Shown piece after piece: positions 45,855 through 58,182 of a DNA stretch of 64,000 nt. The number at the start of each line of letters is the position of its first letter. Position 1 is the stretch's first letter. Under the pieces are notes generated by a model that worked only from the letters and a program-made list of their open reading frames with translations, was not told the origin of the DNA and ran no database searches. Location of the stretch: assembly GCA_951230915.1 (NCBI GenBank), contig OX579638.1:19796696-19860695 (forward strand), read 5' to 3'. Position numbers and translations under genes: made by a program. Source of the stretch: Antitrichia curtipendula. Lineage: Eukaryota > Streptophyta > Bryopsida > Hypnales > Leucodontaceae.

Positions 45855-48071
45855 TTAATAATCCCTAAAAGACCAAGCTGCATTTTTGGCAACATAGCAA
45901 TTTTGGGCAGGTACCTAGGAATGGAGTTTTTATTTTTTTTGGTTGAAATTTTCACACAATATTTTTCCGGGGAGTAGCTTTTAAGGCCCAACAATTTTCA
46001 TAACTTTTGACTACATGGTTCAAAATTTACTATATGATATGTAGTTTTCATTGCTCGGCGGGCCCGGAGGGAGGAGGGAGGTAGTGTGTAAAAAAACTAA
46101 GGGGATAGGTGTGAACAACAAGTATTTTTTAGGGGGATATTATTTTTTAATTTTTTTTAAAAACACACTATCATTCTTAGAGAAGGGGCTTGCATTACTT
46201 ATAATTTTAAATTGATATGAATGAATGATATGGTAATTTAGATTAAAAAATAATTCTATTACAATTTTTGTCCTACATTAAATTTCTTTCAAACTTTATT
46301 TTCTTTCCCCCATTAACGACTACTTACAACTAGAAATTAATAGAAAAGTGTAGTCAATACTACTACTGTATCTTCCATAAAAATTGTCAATGACACTCAT
46401 TTACTAGGTAGGTATTATATTGAATGATATAGAGATCATTCATTGATATCAACTTTATTTTAACCTACATTGTTTGATTCAATGTACATGTCTTCACAAT
46501 ATGCTTAATAATATGTAAGATTTATTTTTGCACTATCATGGTAGTATGAAATAGTAGTATGCAATGGTAGTATGAAATAGAATGTCCTCATTGTATTTAG
46601 AAACACAATGATTGGGAAAAAAATATGCATATCATGTCTAGTTATGGAGACATGAAAAAAACTGAGCTTGTACACCTAAACTCAAACATGCAGTACTATA
46701 ACTGATGGAAAAACTTGAAAACAATTGCAGTTTTCTACATGAGTGGGAAATGCAAGGGAAAATAACTTCGTCTTGAAACTCAACGTCATCTTCCTCACAA
46801 CCCTAAATTGACACCTTCAATTTGCAAACATAGAACAACAACCTTAAATCGAAGAGAGTGGAAAATACAAACTAGGTGATCCCCAAACCCCAAGTGGACC
46901 TTGAACCCTAAACAGCCGAAACGATGAACAGAAGGCCTGAAACAGGAATCATCAATTTTCAAAATTAAATGACAGCCACCTAAAGCCAACCAACGTCTAC
47001 CATAGAAACTACCATAGAAACTAGTAAAGTCTAAAATTATTGAACACTTTCAATATGCCACTCACAAGGCAAAGACATTTATACTTTTGGCCAAAAAAAA
47101 GAATAAAAAAGAAGATATCCTAGGTCCAATTTTTTTCTAATTGAACCTATTTTTCTATACCTTATAGTAGTTTGAAGATATGGCATGGCATTTTTGTACC
47201 CTATAGTATATAAAAACGAATTATAATTTTTATTTCAAATGTTTTTTAGGCACCCTATCATTTGTTCGCACATAGTTTTCTACTGCTACCACTCACTGAC
47301 CCCACTTTCCCAAAGTTGGTAGGCAGCCCGGGCAGCTAAAAAAATTGCTTCAAAAATCACTTTTAAAAATTAAGAAAATTTGAAATTGGTTTTTTAGATT
47401 TAAATATACTTGTAAAGTTTTGAGTCATTTCATTTTGATTAATGAGATGAAAGTTATGGGAGTTTTAGTTTGTGGTTAGTTTGTGGAAAGTTATGGAATG
47501 TTTACTCTAAATAAACTTTGAAATTCTTTATTTAATTCAAATTTCAATATTTTTGAAAAAAAATAAAAAGAATTGGATGAAGATTACATAATTCAGCATT
47601 AAAACCACTGGGATTGTCATTTTTCAATTCCATTAATAAATTATTAACAATTTAGTACTTTGAATCATTCTATACTTCTTTCTACTTACTATTTTTTTCC
47701 TACATGTTGTACAATTCCGAATTATTTGAAAATTTTCAAGCATGTACCCAACTTGACTTGAAGAATCAATCCAAAGAGTTACAACCATTTTGGACATTTT
47801 TTCATACAAATGTGGCCTTCTGAAGTGCAGCTGCCCAGATTTTTGCAAGGGTAAAAAAAAGACTTTTGTACTTTCAAACACTAATATATTGCAATCTACC
47901 TGGCGTAAATTTCTGCAATGTTTTCCACGTCTTTTCAAACAAGTGTACTAAAAGATCCTACGATTGCATTTGTCCAAAAATGTTTTTTTTCTAGAATTTG
48001 GTAGTTGTCCTAGAAATGACAGTTTTAGAGCATTTTTGGTGAAAACATAGTCAAAAACCTTTAGGGGTTAA
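45855..48071 (-). mobile_element. TTAA-flanked piggyBac-like element, inverted, with a 1.26-kb insert
   Basis: Left end TTAATAATCCCTAAAAGACC is slightly worn; right end ACCTTTAGGGGTTAA is intact. Read on the minus strand it follows 18709-19662, with its start at 48071. Similarity is interrupted from about 46063 to 47320. Without the insert it is about 960 bp, matching the reference copy. Confidence 0.75.
46063..47320. other. Insertion of unknown type inside the TTAA element
   Basis: The reference copy reads CGGCGGGCAGCCCGGGCAGC without a break; here CGGCGGGC and GGCAGCCCGGGCAGC are about 1.26 kb apart. The insert starts near CCCGGAGGGAGGAGG and ends near CCCAAAGTTGG. Its ends (GTAGTGTGTAAAAAAACTA and AGTTTTCTACTGCTACCACTCACTG) have weak inverted similarity. 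A stretch at 46795-46990 contains CCTAAA-type motifs and could be captured transcribed sequence. Type not determined. Confidence 0.45.
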
Positions 48072-48964
48072 AGGTTCAAGTCTTGGAATGGATTTTTGAA
48101 ATTTTTTATGGAGGTTGGAAAAACTACTATTTTATGGGAATATAATTTTTAGTTCATTTGATGCTTGGAAGAAAATGTTATGCCATCAAAAACACAAAAT
48201 TTTCAACTCAAGGCAATCCAAAAAACATTCAAAAACCAAAACTTAATTTTTGTTCTTATAATATGTATTTATATCTTTCCAAAAAGCTTTGATTCACTCC
48301 GTTTGGAATAGTGATGTAAAAGTTATGAAGTGCCTTGTATTGCGGACAATTAGGAAATCTTTCTGAAAAAATAACATATAAGATTAATTTCCGAACTCAA
48401 TTTTCACAATTTAAAAAAATAAAACATCCCTATGGCATAGATTACTTGCTACAAAAATTTTGACCATTAGGATTGATACATTTTGATTCCATTTTACAAC
48501 TTTTAACAAAATAATATTCCCTTCCATCTTACACCTACACCTACATAATATTTTTTTAAGAATGAAAATTATTAAGTTATTTTTAATAAAAAATTCTAGA
48601 TTTTCAACTCAATTACCTACCATAAATATTTAAACCTCAAAAAAATTTAGTGCAAAAAAGTTAAGTTAAGGGGATTCATTGTCTAAAAACCTAGTTATGC
48701 TAGATGGATAAAAAAATTTGCTTTTCACTTTGAACACTAATATCTTACAATCTACATGGCAATCCATTTTTTGATTTGAAAGCAATGAAGGCAAGTGATT
48801 CCAAGGTTTCTTATGAAGGCTACATTCGACATTAAAGATTCATGCCTCCTATTATAAACAGACAAGTAAGAGATGAAACTCAAAACTCTATTTGATTTCT
48901 ATCAAACTTCCTTGTTTGGTTATAAATTAGATTGATAAAACTTCCAATAAATTTGAAGGACATT

Positions 48965-49230
48965 AGATGAGATTCAATTTCTCAACAAGGCCGCAAGTTT
49001 TTCCAAGCCCCAAACTGTGGGAACTCAACCACAATAGTAGTCTAGCGTGGCAAAGCGATTGCCATGTCAGATAATAATAATAAATTTTAATTAAATATTT
49101 TTATTATTTTTATTTTTATTTCCAAATCTGGCCAACAATGGCTAATTCACAGCATGGGAAAAGGGTTTGAACGGCCCTCCAATGCTTCCAAAAAACATCT
49201 AATGGTTTCATAATCAAATACATATTTAGA
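48965..49230 (-). repeat. Dispersed repeat, second arm of the inverted pair
   Basis: Reverse complement of the 45.3-kb repeat: TGGCAAAGCGATTGCCATGT, GGCCCTCCAATGCTTCCAAA, AAACATCTAATGGTTTC. Similarity is good in blocks and loose in the A/T-rich middle. Confidence 0.65.
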
Positions 49231-50279
49231 TTTGCAAGGTTGTAACAAGTCCTTATTTATCAAATGCATTTGACTTTGTTTTTCATCAAGCAACTTTCAT
49301 AGTTGGATGAACTCATCACCAACTTTGAATCTCGTCACGATTTTCTCTATAACATCAACGTTTAAATTGATGATAAAAAAACATGAATCTATAGGGGTTC
49401 AATTCGTATTAAGTGGTGGGATGTAGTCTATTGATTATAACATACTCTTACATACAAAAAATCCAAGGGAAAACACAACATGATAACTTGAATTTAATTT
49501 AATGGATATCTCTAATATCTTCTACATCTTATTATATTGATCTATTCTTAAAACATATCAATGCCAACATTTATAATCCTAATTAGGGCTTGAAAAACAA
49601 ACATTAATAACATAGGTACACATTTTTTCCTTTTGCAACTAAGTTTTAATTACATATAAACAATATAATAGATTTTAAATTAGTAATGGCAAATTATACA
49701 TTTTTTTTAGAAATGAGCTCATTTTTAAAATCCATATTTAATATTTTATTATCAAACATTGTATGAAGCTTATAATTTAAAACAAAAGCATTTAAGGCAT
49801 GAAGTGTGAGGTGTATATAATATTGTACCTTGAGCAAGAAGGGCTTTAGCATAGAAATCTGCACAACAACTTTTTTAAGCGAGCAAACAAAATTTTCCAA
49901 TGGAAATGCAAGAAGAGGCCAAATAACTTTCTCTTGTGTAAAGTATGTACGCCCATAATCAATAGTGTCCCTAATACAATACCTACATTTGGACCAAAAA
50001 AACATCACAAAAACTTAGATATTGATTACAAAAGATATACCCTTGAATAAAAACAAGAGAGTCTATTGAGGGTCTACTGTTGATTTTTGGTATACTAAAG
50101 ACAAGACTTTGAAAATTCATAACCTTTTCATACATGTCCAATTAAATCATGTTGTAGTGCATCAAAGCACTCTTCTTTTTGCCCATAAGATCCAATAGAA
50201 ATAATTGATGTTTAATAATGGGAACTATGCTTATACTCAGTTGTAATTAGTGACAATCGTAGATGCGCTTACTTCATAA
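49231..50279. other. AT-rich intergenic, no gene seen
   Basis: No recognised motif. Open frames are short and compositionally biased. Confidence 0.45.
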
Positions 50280-51100
50280 ACTCAAGTCCCCACTCTTCCT
50301 TTTTTCTCAAACCCTAGTTTCTCCCAGAAGAGAGCGTCTCTCAAGGTTTTTATGGCACTTGCAGCACCATTTTTTCACTTTTCAGTTGCAGTCGTGACAT
50401 CGTTGTTGAATGTCAAATCTCCTCTTCTTTCACCTAAAGTGTTTTCGCTTAGGGATTTACTGCGCTTGTTGCATTACTTGTAGTGAAGTGGCTCAATTGT
50501 TGTTGGAGTTAAGAGCTTGCATCCTGCTGAATCCACATATCATGATATCCATACACACAGAATTTGTGGAAACTTTTGTACAAGGTTCAATAAATGTGCA
50601 CATTCTTTAGTTGAAGGACTGATCTCCCCCTTTTTTTGCGCATTCTACTCCATATTGTTTAAGCCTTTGTTCTTGTTGCACGTCTGTGTGTATTGATTTC
50701 CCAAGATGTTGACATACATTTTTTGTTGACGTTCGTTTGAGGCATTTTGAGTTTCTGGAGGGTTTGGAAATCCTTTTGTTTTTTTCATTTGGAGTATGAG
50801 TACCGTAGATGAGGAAGTGCTCTATTCTGCAGGTTTTGAACATTTGGGATTCAAGCGGGGAGGTTTAGGGTTGTGTTTTTACTTCAATTGGCTTGTAACC
50901 ACTAACCAGTAACAGTTTTTTAGGGTTTTTGATCGCAAAAAACTGGACTCCTAATCCTGAGGAGGTAGCTGAAGTTTGTAATTAAGGGTCTTGTATTATA
51001 CATGTAGGGCGTGGGAGACTTGCTTGAAGGAGCATGAAGAGAGGCTAGTGTGAAAGATGTAAGGAGGATTTTGAAATGCTCGGGATGTTGTGTCAATAGG
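50280..51100 (+). promoter_or_regulatory. Possible promoter or 5' transcribed fragment
   Basis: Contains CTCAAACCCTAGTTTCTCC, pyrimidine-rich GAGAGCGTCTCTC and later GTTTAGGGTTGTG and TTTTAGGGTTTTTGATCG, and is less AT-rich than its surroundings. This looks like the 5' region of a plant gene, but no exon of a known family follows. Could be a solo promoter fragment or a noncoding transcript. Confidence 0.28.
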
Positions 51101-52812
51101 TGAAGTCAGTTGGTTTCCGATTTCGAATGTTTGATTGCAGTATGTCACTCATGCATTCAGATTCAATTGACTTGAAAATCATTTAATTCATTTCAATTAA
51201 TTCATTTCAGTTTAGAAACCCCAACCCCACCCCACTACTTGTATTTTTTAACACAATGCAATCGATACAATCGATATGGGATATTTCAATATGTATCTAT
51301 ATCCGTATCTTGGTATGTATCCATCCTTACTTTGAAGTTTGTAACCATTTTCTGTATCGTCTTCCATAGCATATTTTTGTACGTATTTTGTACCATATTT
51401 TGTATTTGTTTTGGGACGGCCAAGATCGTCATGAACGGCTTTGAATTTTTCAAAGGATCAACAACATTTGGGAGTGGAGGGGATTTTAGTGATGTGAAAT
51501 CAATGGCTATGGATTTTTTTTGGAAAGGGGGAGGGGGAGAAATTGAATTCAAACATGGTGTTTGCATAATCACAAGAGATAGTGGATTATAGTTTTATAA
51601 AATTTGAAGCCAACACATTTTCTTATGTATTTTTGTATTATGGTTTTATAAGGTGCAAATCCAACAACTAAGTAGTTCTAATGTTATCCTTTATTACTTA
51701 TAAAAAAAAAATTGCATATAATTGGAATTGGAAAAATTTGAGTGACTATAAGAGTCTCCAAATTTGAATCTCTATATATAGTCAATTATGAAAATAAATA
51801 TTTCAAAGTCTTATTTGTAAATTTTTCTCAATGCTATGATGTTATGTGTTAATTTATGATTTACAATTTTTGTATTCAATATTTGATTATGATATTATAT
51901 ATTTAGTGCATTGTAATTTTAACCTTGAAAGGACATTGAAGTCAAAAAGTGGCCAATGGATGACTTTTAAGAGTACTGGAAATGAAAAATGTCTTTACTA
52001 GTTCAAAAATTAGAACATTTTTAGCAAAGTACCTTAGTGATGTTAGTAACACATTAGTAGTGAACTGATTTTGGAGGTTACAGTAGAACCACATCCCTAG
52101 GAAAATCTGTTCATCCTTTTAGAGGAATAAAGATTTTGTTAAAGATTCTCTTAAGATCAATTGATCAAAACTAATCCTAGCATTCTTTGTCCATTGTCAA
52201 CATAACATTATATGTCATGTAGCATGGATTTCAAAAGCGATGTTAAAGACCCAAGAATATAAGAAGAAATTATCTTTGTGTGAGCCAAGAAAGTTAGGGC
52301 ACCCCATCCTTCGAAGGAACACTTTTTTCTTGAAGTCTTTTTCAGTGAAAAGGGACCCTTCTTCAAATAGTCGATAATACTATGAACCTTCCACAATTGA
52401 GGGTCGACCTTATGTTATCTCTCTCCAGGTTTACATATCCCCCGGTGTATGAATCTACTCCAGAGACTCTTCAGAGGCACCAAGGAAAAACTTCACATTT
52501 TTCAAATATCTGGTGTAAAATAAGATGGTTACATGGACGTAGATCACGTCTGATAACGCTCCGTAATATGACAATTCGAGGATTAATCTAAACTTAATTG
52601 ATACTCCCCCGGTTCAGTTAATAATTAAGGATCAAGATGATATGTTGACAAGTCTATTAACCACAATATCTTTTCATCACAGACCTGCGTGAACAGGAAT
52701 CATGTGCTTAAGCGACTGAAAGGAGCCGATAATACGAGCCGGTGAGATCAACAGACCTCACCAGCATGTGTTCTCAACAGGTGCCGAGCTTCATGCTCTG
52801 CTTGAACTTCAT
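51101..52812. other. Intergenic to the 3' flank of chlorophyll synthase
   Basis: 51260-51420 is rich in short repeats such as GTATGTATCC and ATTTTGTACC. At 51924 TTAACCTTGAAAGG with TGGCCAATGGATGAC resembles the left end of family F-type elements. The last few hundred bases probably include the 3' UTR of the gene at 52.8-58.2 kb. Confidence 0.4.
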
Positions 52813-55800
52813 TTAGTGGCTGATCGCGAAGGCAGTTAAGAGGAGACCAAACACGAAGAACGGCTGTGCACTTGCCTGCACGAAACGCAAACGTTGTCAC
52901 AAGAGTGCTCCAACTGCTCCATGGTTACAGGTGTGCACATATTGAAATCTTGAAATGGAAAATACACTCCAAGATCTTTATTATGACCTCTAGAATGGCA
53001 TTCTAGCCTCTACTATCATTGATAGTAGCACACTTGTCAAGCATTCAAACATATTCAAGCTATGTCATAGTGAAAAATTTGGGACCCCAGATGGTAAGAT
53101 TTGAGTGTAGATTTGAGTTGCAGTTACCTGGTACTTAACATCGTATTTGACAGGGTCCACCAGTAGGTACTTAAACTGCAAGGCTCGTAACCAAAATTAG
53201 TGACAATCTATAATTAAAAGGGTTCATCAGTAGAAACTTGGAAAAATCGGACCAATCTGTCCAGGTAGGACTATACACCTTATTCCGTAGATGCCCAAGA
53301 TAAAAATATAAATTCCACTTTGTCGATTACAGAAATCTCCAAAACAAATTTCATTAAAAAATATAGGGTAAGATATGTTCATTTTATTGATACATTTTGT
53401 TATCTTCCTTGAAGATTTCTAATGATTTAATTCAACTCCTATAGATATTGAAGTGACTACCTTGGACCGTTTGGCCAATAAATCCTAGTCAGAAAATGCG
53501 ACAAGCCAGGGCCGATCCAGGGCTATCACACATTTTCAGCAGGAGACAACTAAACGTAAGCTATGACGGCATGTCAGCTATAACGTAAGAGGGAAAGATG
53601 TTCTATTTAGGCAACCAAGAATAACAAACTCGGTATTACTCATGTTATTCACTTGGGATAATACTTCGTAGATCCATAATGTACATCATTGACAACTTCC
53701 TCAGGTATGTACTATCAAAGGTGCGAATCGGCTCATACCAAACCACTTTAGTAATTGAGATGTATAAAAAAATTCACAGGGATCAGCAGAAGTTACCTGC
53801 AAAATTATTTGAGGGATGATAAGGGCCAGTAGTCCCAAACCGAAATATGTCTTCCCCTCGTAAAGGATGTATCCTGTAACAATTCACATGAGAAAATACC
53901 CCGGAGCACTTTTCAAGAACACTCCACTATAAGAAACTAGAGTATTTTGATGTCTAAGTTGACGGATTTTAGGTGACGTCAAATGTAACAACCTGTGTTT
54001 TTATGTCAACAATAATGTCCAACGTTGGACATTATTGTTGACATAAAAACACAGGTTGTTACATTTGACGTCACCTAAAATCCGTCAACTACAACACAGG
54101 TTTCTTTTCTTATAGTGAAAGGGGATGTACATATCAGTTTCGCATATGCCACAAGGCTGATATAATAGTAACAGTACAAAATAGATATTCATCTAGTTGT
54201 TACTCTTAAACTGAAGAAACAATGAGTATAAAGGATTTGTGTTACTAAACTGACGGTGCAGGAGAAAACTTAAGTTCTGTACTTGCAACTTACAATTGCA
54301 TGCTACATCCTTAGGACTCACCTGCAACGGCTAGTTGAGTGACATCAATTGAGGCTGCACAAATGTACTTTGCTGTGTCGATACCAAACGCCACTGGCAA
54401 TGACTGCTCCATAAAATCACATCACCAACATTAAATCCCAGCGTACTCTTTGAAGGTCAAAACCGGATTTCAGTCTGACAAAGACTGTACCTAGTAAATT
54501 AAGCTGTGCCAATATAATGCACAAATTCCAAAACGACAGTTCCACACCAGCTACCATAAGCATAAGCAGTGACCTTATTCTCGGATAATAGAATTTATGC
54601 GATCAAGAAAACAGTTACTGTAAATTCACACCTGCAAACCCATCTTCCGATCTCCTTCAACACTCTTGAAGTCGTTGACAATAGCAATTCCCAACTGCAA
54701 CAATATGTCAAAGGCCCTTTTTAAAATGACTGAAAAGTGCGCCATAATACAAAGAGCAAGCGGCGTGGCAATCCTAAGAAAAAAACTGCATCAATGAAAG
54801 GTTACGGGAACCTACACCCGCAGTGCTGTACAGAAGAGTGAGAATCACAACGTCCCACGACAGAGTACCGAACAGTGCTTGCCCGGCCCACCTGCAGATC
54901 AGATCATGCAACATAAAACATTTAAAATGCAAGTAAAAATGAGTTCTCAGAAACAAAAAAATTTGTTTCATATAATATCTTGAAAGCAAACCAAAAAATA
55001 TGCTGAGGAATCCAACGTCGTTCAGAGAACTTTCAACAACATAGAGATAAGGAATCAGTAGAAAGAAAACACTAATTGCAGAAGCACCAAAAAAGATTGC
55101 AAAGACAGCAGACCCACCAAGGCAGGGAAATGTAGCTAGAGCCCAGAGCGTAGTTGCCAATCCAGCCACTTTGCTTAAGCTATTCATTAGCACCAAAAAA
55201 GAAATCACTAAATAAAGATACAGTAATGCTCCATGAAGACTTACTCTTTAAGGTTTCAAATACAACAGTATAAAATATGGAGTCACAAGCATTTGCATCA
55301 TACAATCATAAAGTCAAATGGATTATAATTCAAATGGCCAACACTCAAAAGCATGCACAGAAAACATTCAAACGTAGAGATACCTTCAAAGGTGGGGCAG
55401 AGTAAATATATGCCAAGAACGAGCCTCCAATTGCTATGCTAAGATTTATTGGAAAATCGTGTCCTGCCTGCAACAAAATCCATGGTCAAGGGACTCAGTA
55501 CACATATTCTGCAAAGTAAAGTTGTTGAAATGACAAGGAGTTCCTTTTATACAACGTCAGACTAATAAAAGAGAAAATAATTGTTCGCAAGGAGAGTCAC
55601 ATTGAAGTTAAAAATTAATCTCCAAAAACCCGTCCTGTGATATAAAAATCCTTTCTATGCAGTACTTCGAAAACAAGGACCAAGACTTACCCACTTGTCC
55701 AAGCCGTAGGCCATTCCTAATCCTCCAAGGAGAAGAATCCAAATTTGGGTTATGACCTGCGAAGATCATCTCTAAGTTAGTTCAGGGACAAGCGAGTAAG

Positions 55801-58182
55801 CTACTTCAGAATCTAAGAGTTAACAAGAATTGAGTAAGAAATGAGGAAGTTTGACGTACTTCAGTTTCTGAAATGGCTCCAGATGGAATGGGCCTGTAAG
55901 GCTCATTGATAGCATCAATCTCCTTGTCGTACCAATCATTGATTGTCTGGTGAGACCACAGCCAAGTGTAAGTGCCAGACAAAACTTCGCATTCCAAGAC
56001 TTCAGCATGGTTACACTATAGTACATTATCAATTGATGTTTGGGCCCATCAATCTTCGTTTGTATCAATAAATGGACTTTGAAGAACATGGGACAAAATG
56101 AGAGTCATCGAAAGGGCACAATTGCGTATACACATAACAAATGTGGGCCTAGTAATGTTCAATAAGGATTCATTAGAGAGTAGGTGTATTCTGAGAAGAG
56201 TCTCATAAGAAAGCTTATTCTTCATCATGTGCCATTTAATGGTGTGCTTGGTGACACTTCACGTACCTATACTTAGAGACCAGATTTTGGTTCATGAAGT
56301 TACATGTCCATGGTCAGACTTAGTACACACCATTTTCACCTTTCAAAACTACAAATTATTCTAGAACTGTCCCAAAAATTTGATTCACTCACCATTGGCT
56401 ATTGTCTATCTACAAAAATTCACACATATCCACAGTCCTTAAAGGGGCAGTTTATGCAACCCGTAACTTAACAATTAGAGATAAAGAAGCCTTTAGATCC
56501 ACATATTGACATACCTGAGTGTATCCAGTAAGAAGAGGTCCAGACAAAAACATGCATGTCAGCGACTTAGCCACATCCTCTGGAGTCCAGTGGAAATTGC
56601 CTACACGTCAAGTAGAGAATGTGAAAAACATACGTGCATTAAGTGTGTACAACACTCTTCTCTACAACTTCTTATTCTCTTTGCAAATAGTCTACTTTAG
56701 TTCAATGCCGTGTGTACCTGAAGCAGCAGCACCACACAACACCCCCCAGATAAGAGGGGCCCATGTCACAGGCTTCGTGAGCTGCAACCGGATCTTCCAC
56801 TTGTTCTGCGCATCCATAGCAGCGCAAAGTCTTCAATACCATACGAGTAATAAAATCTACCATAAATGATCGCTGAAAAACCTTCCGGTTATGATATGGT
56901 CAACAAAACTTGGTTCTATAATCGACATACTCGTTAAAATGGCGAAATTTCAAGAAATTAGCACTTTCGCAGGCGCTTGTCTGGGATCTCAACAGAATAC
57001 CAGTCCTAGTTTTTTAGAGCTTTGCGCACAATTTTGGCACTTTGAAACACGTCGTTCAAACGAATATGACGATTATTCTTCAAAATGCTCAGAAGCAAGA
57101 ATAGGACAACAAAGAGAAAGGGAAGGGGGGAGCATCTGAACCCTAATCTCCAACCTTACCGTCTCAGCTGAAGCTCCCTTGATGCCAAGCAGCTGGTTCA
57201 TGGCCGAACCAACTGCTTTGGGAACTACATCCGGAACTTTTGTACTGCTGGCTGCAACCAATCAAACTACCAGCTTACAAAAAATTTCGACCATTGCCAA
57301 TATGCAAACGTCTCAGTCTCATCAAATTAGCAATTCTGAAACAAGCAAATCTAAACAAGCAAATCTAAAAGTCACAATAATTTCAAATTTTAACAAGCAA
57401 ATCTAAACATTTTACAACTTGTGGAAGGCATGTGATTTCATTTGTGACAAATACTCCAACAAATACCTTCTTCAGTGTCTTTCGCATCTGCCTTAATTCT
57501 GAGTAGTCCTGTCACACGGAGAGTCCAAGTTCACTCATATCATTAAGAAGGCGCTAAAAAATGCAATCAATCTCGCATACTAAAATGTCAGTTGCAAATT
57601 ATTTCATAAAATCGCAGAAGACCGTTCGCCGCGAGAAATCGGAACATTCTCGATCTCCGGTTCTTAATTCAGCAACAATTTGAACGTTTACCAATCTTAC
57701 AGCTTAAGAACAGAGACTTCCAAAAACGTAATCGAAAGACAATCAGCAAATTACTGAGACCAAGAACATTCCGTATTCCAATAATTAAGCGCAGACCTAA
57801 GGGTGCCAAAGGATTGTGTTAGCTCCAAGGAACCTCCAAGGAACGCAAAGTTTCTTTCATTGCGACTCTCTATTCTTGATTTCGCATGACAAATCCAGAA
57901 TAGAGAGCCGCAATAAAAGAAACTCGCTAGATTTCTAAAATTGCGCTCAAAAATTAGTAAGCTTACACGACGAGGACTAAACCTTTGAATAAGAGTACCT
58001 GTGCGAGAATGAAGGCGTCCTTGGCCAGAGTGCAGTGACAGCGGCTGGAAATTCCTTGTTGTTTGGAAATGGGATGAAAATGAATTTCTGGAATTCGCAG
58101 CGGCGTTTCGGTGAGAGAGGGACGAGGCCAAGCTCAGGCTGGCAAAGGCCTGAGCAGAGGAGGCCGTGATTGCCATCGCCAT
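52813..58182 (-). CDS. CHLG: Chlorophyll synthase (chlorophyll a synthase, UbiA prenyltransferase family)
   Basis: Fifteen GT-AG exons: 58182-57999, 57508-57467, 57251-57160, 56805-56718, 56600-56515, 55946-55860, 55756-55691, 55467-55384, 55179-55118, 54891-54816, 54694-54632, 54403-54322, 53873-53797, 53175-53128, 52875-52813; 1200 nt, 399 residues. The enzyme esterifies chlorophyllide with geranylgeranyl or phytyl diphosphate in the thylakoid membrane, the last step of chlorophyll synthesis. The first ~60 residues are Ser/Ala/Arg-rich like a transit peptide. Hallmarks: NQLLGIKGAS, WGVLCGAAASGNFHWTPEDV, the first Asp-rich motif NDWYDKEIDAINEPYRPIPS, the second DFKSVEGDRKMG, several membrane segments, and the end FGLLLTAFAISH. 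Length is close to land-plant relatives. The ATG at 58182 is the first in frame; MAMAIT could start two codons later. Confidence 0.96.
53935..54117. mobile_element. CACTA-like snap-back MITE in a CHLG intron
   Basis: Begins CACTATAAGAAA and ends TTTCTTATAGTG, so the ends are inverted repeats of the CACTA type (the usual plant terminus is CACTACAAGAAA). It lies inside the 448-bp intron 54321-53874. A clean 3-bp target duplication is not seen (CTC before, AAA after). Most of the element is the perfect palindrome listed next. Confidence 0.75.
53958..54089. repeat. Perfect 66 + 66 bp palindrome with no spacer
   Basis: The arm starting GTTGACGGATTTTAGGTGAC (53958) is mirrored exactly by the arm ending GTCACCTAAAATCCGTCAAC (54089), with the centre CCAAC/GTTGG at 54023/54024. 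I found no mismatch. In the CHLG transcript it would form a long hairpin within the intron. Confidence 0.93.

Larger units (their letters stand above)
45848..48510. mobile_element. TTAA element of the 14.16 kb family, split near its left end and truncated
   Basis: Only the first few bases (TTAATCC then TTAA) remain on the left; the rest resumes at 48072 (AGGTTCAAGTCTTGGAATGG) and follows 14160-14903 until about 48510, where similarity ends. The 45855-48071 element sits in the TTAA created or present inside its terminus. Confidence 0.55.

Noticed and set aside
51239..51592. 117-residue plus-strand open frame, Phe/Ile/Cys-rich
   Set aside because: Low-complexity AT-rich repeats (GTATC/TTTTGTA units) explain its length; no family pattern and no splice context.
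54774..55208. Single 144-residue open frame on the minus strand
   Set aside because: It reads through an intron. The true CHLG exons at 55179-55118 (a different frame, LKQSGWIGNYALG) and 54891-54816 lie within it.
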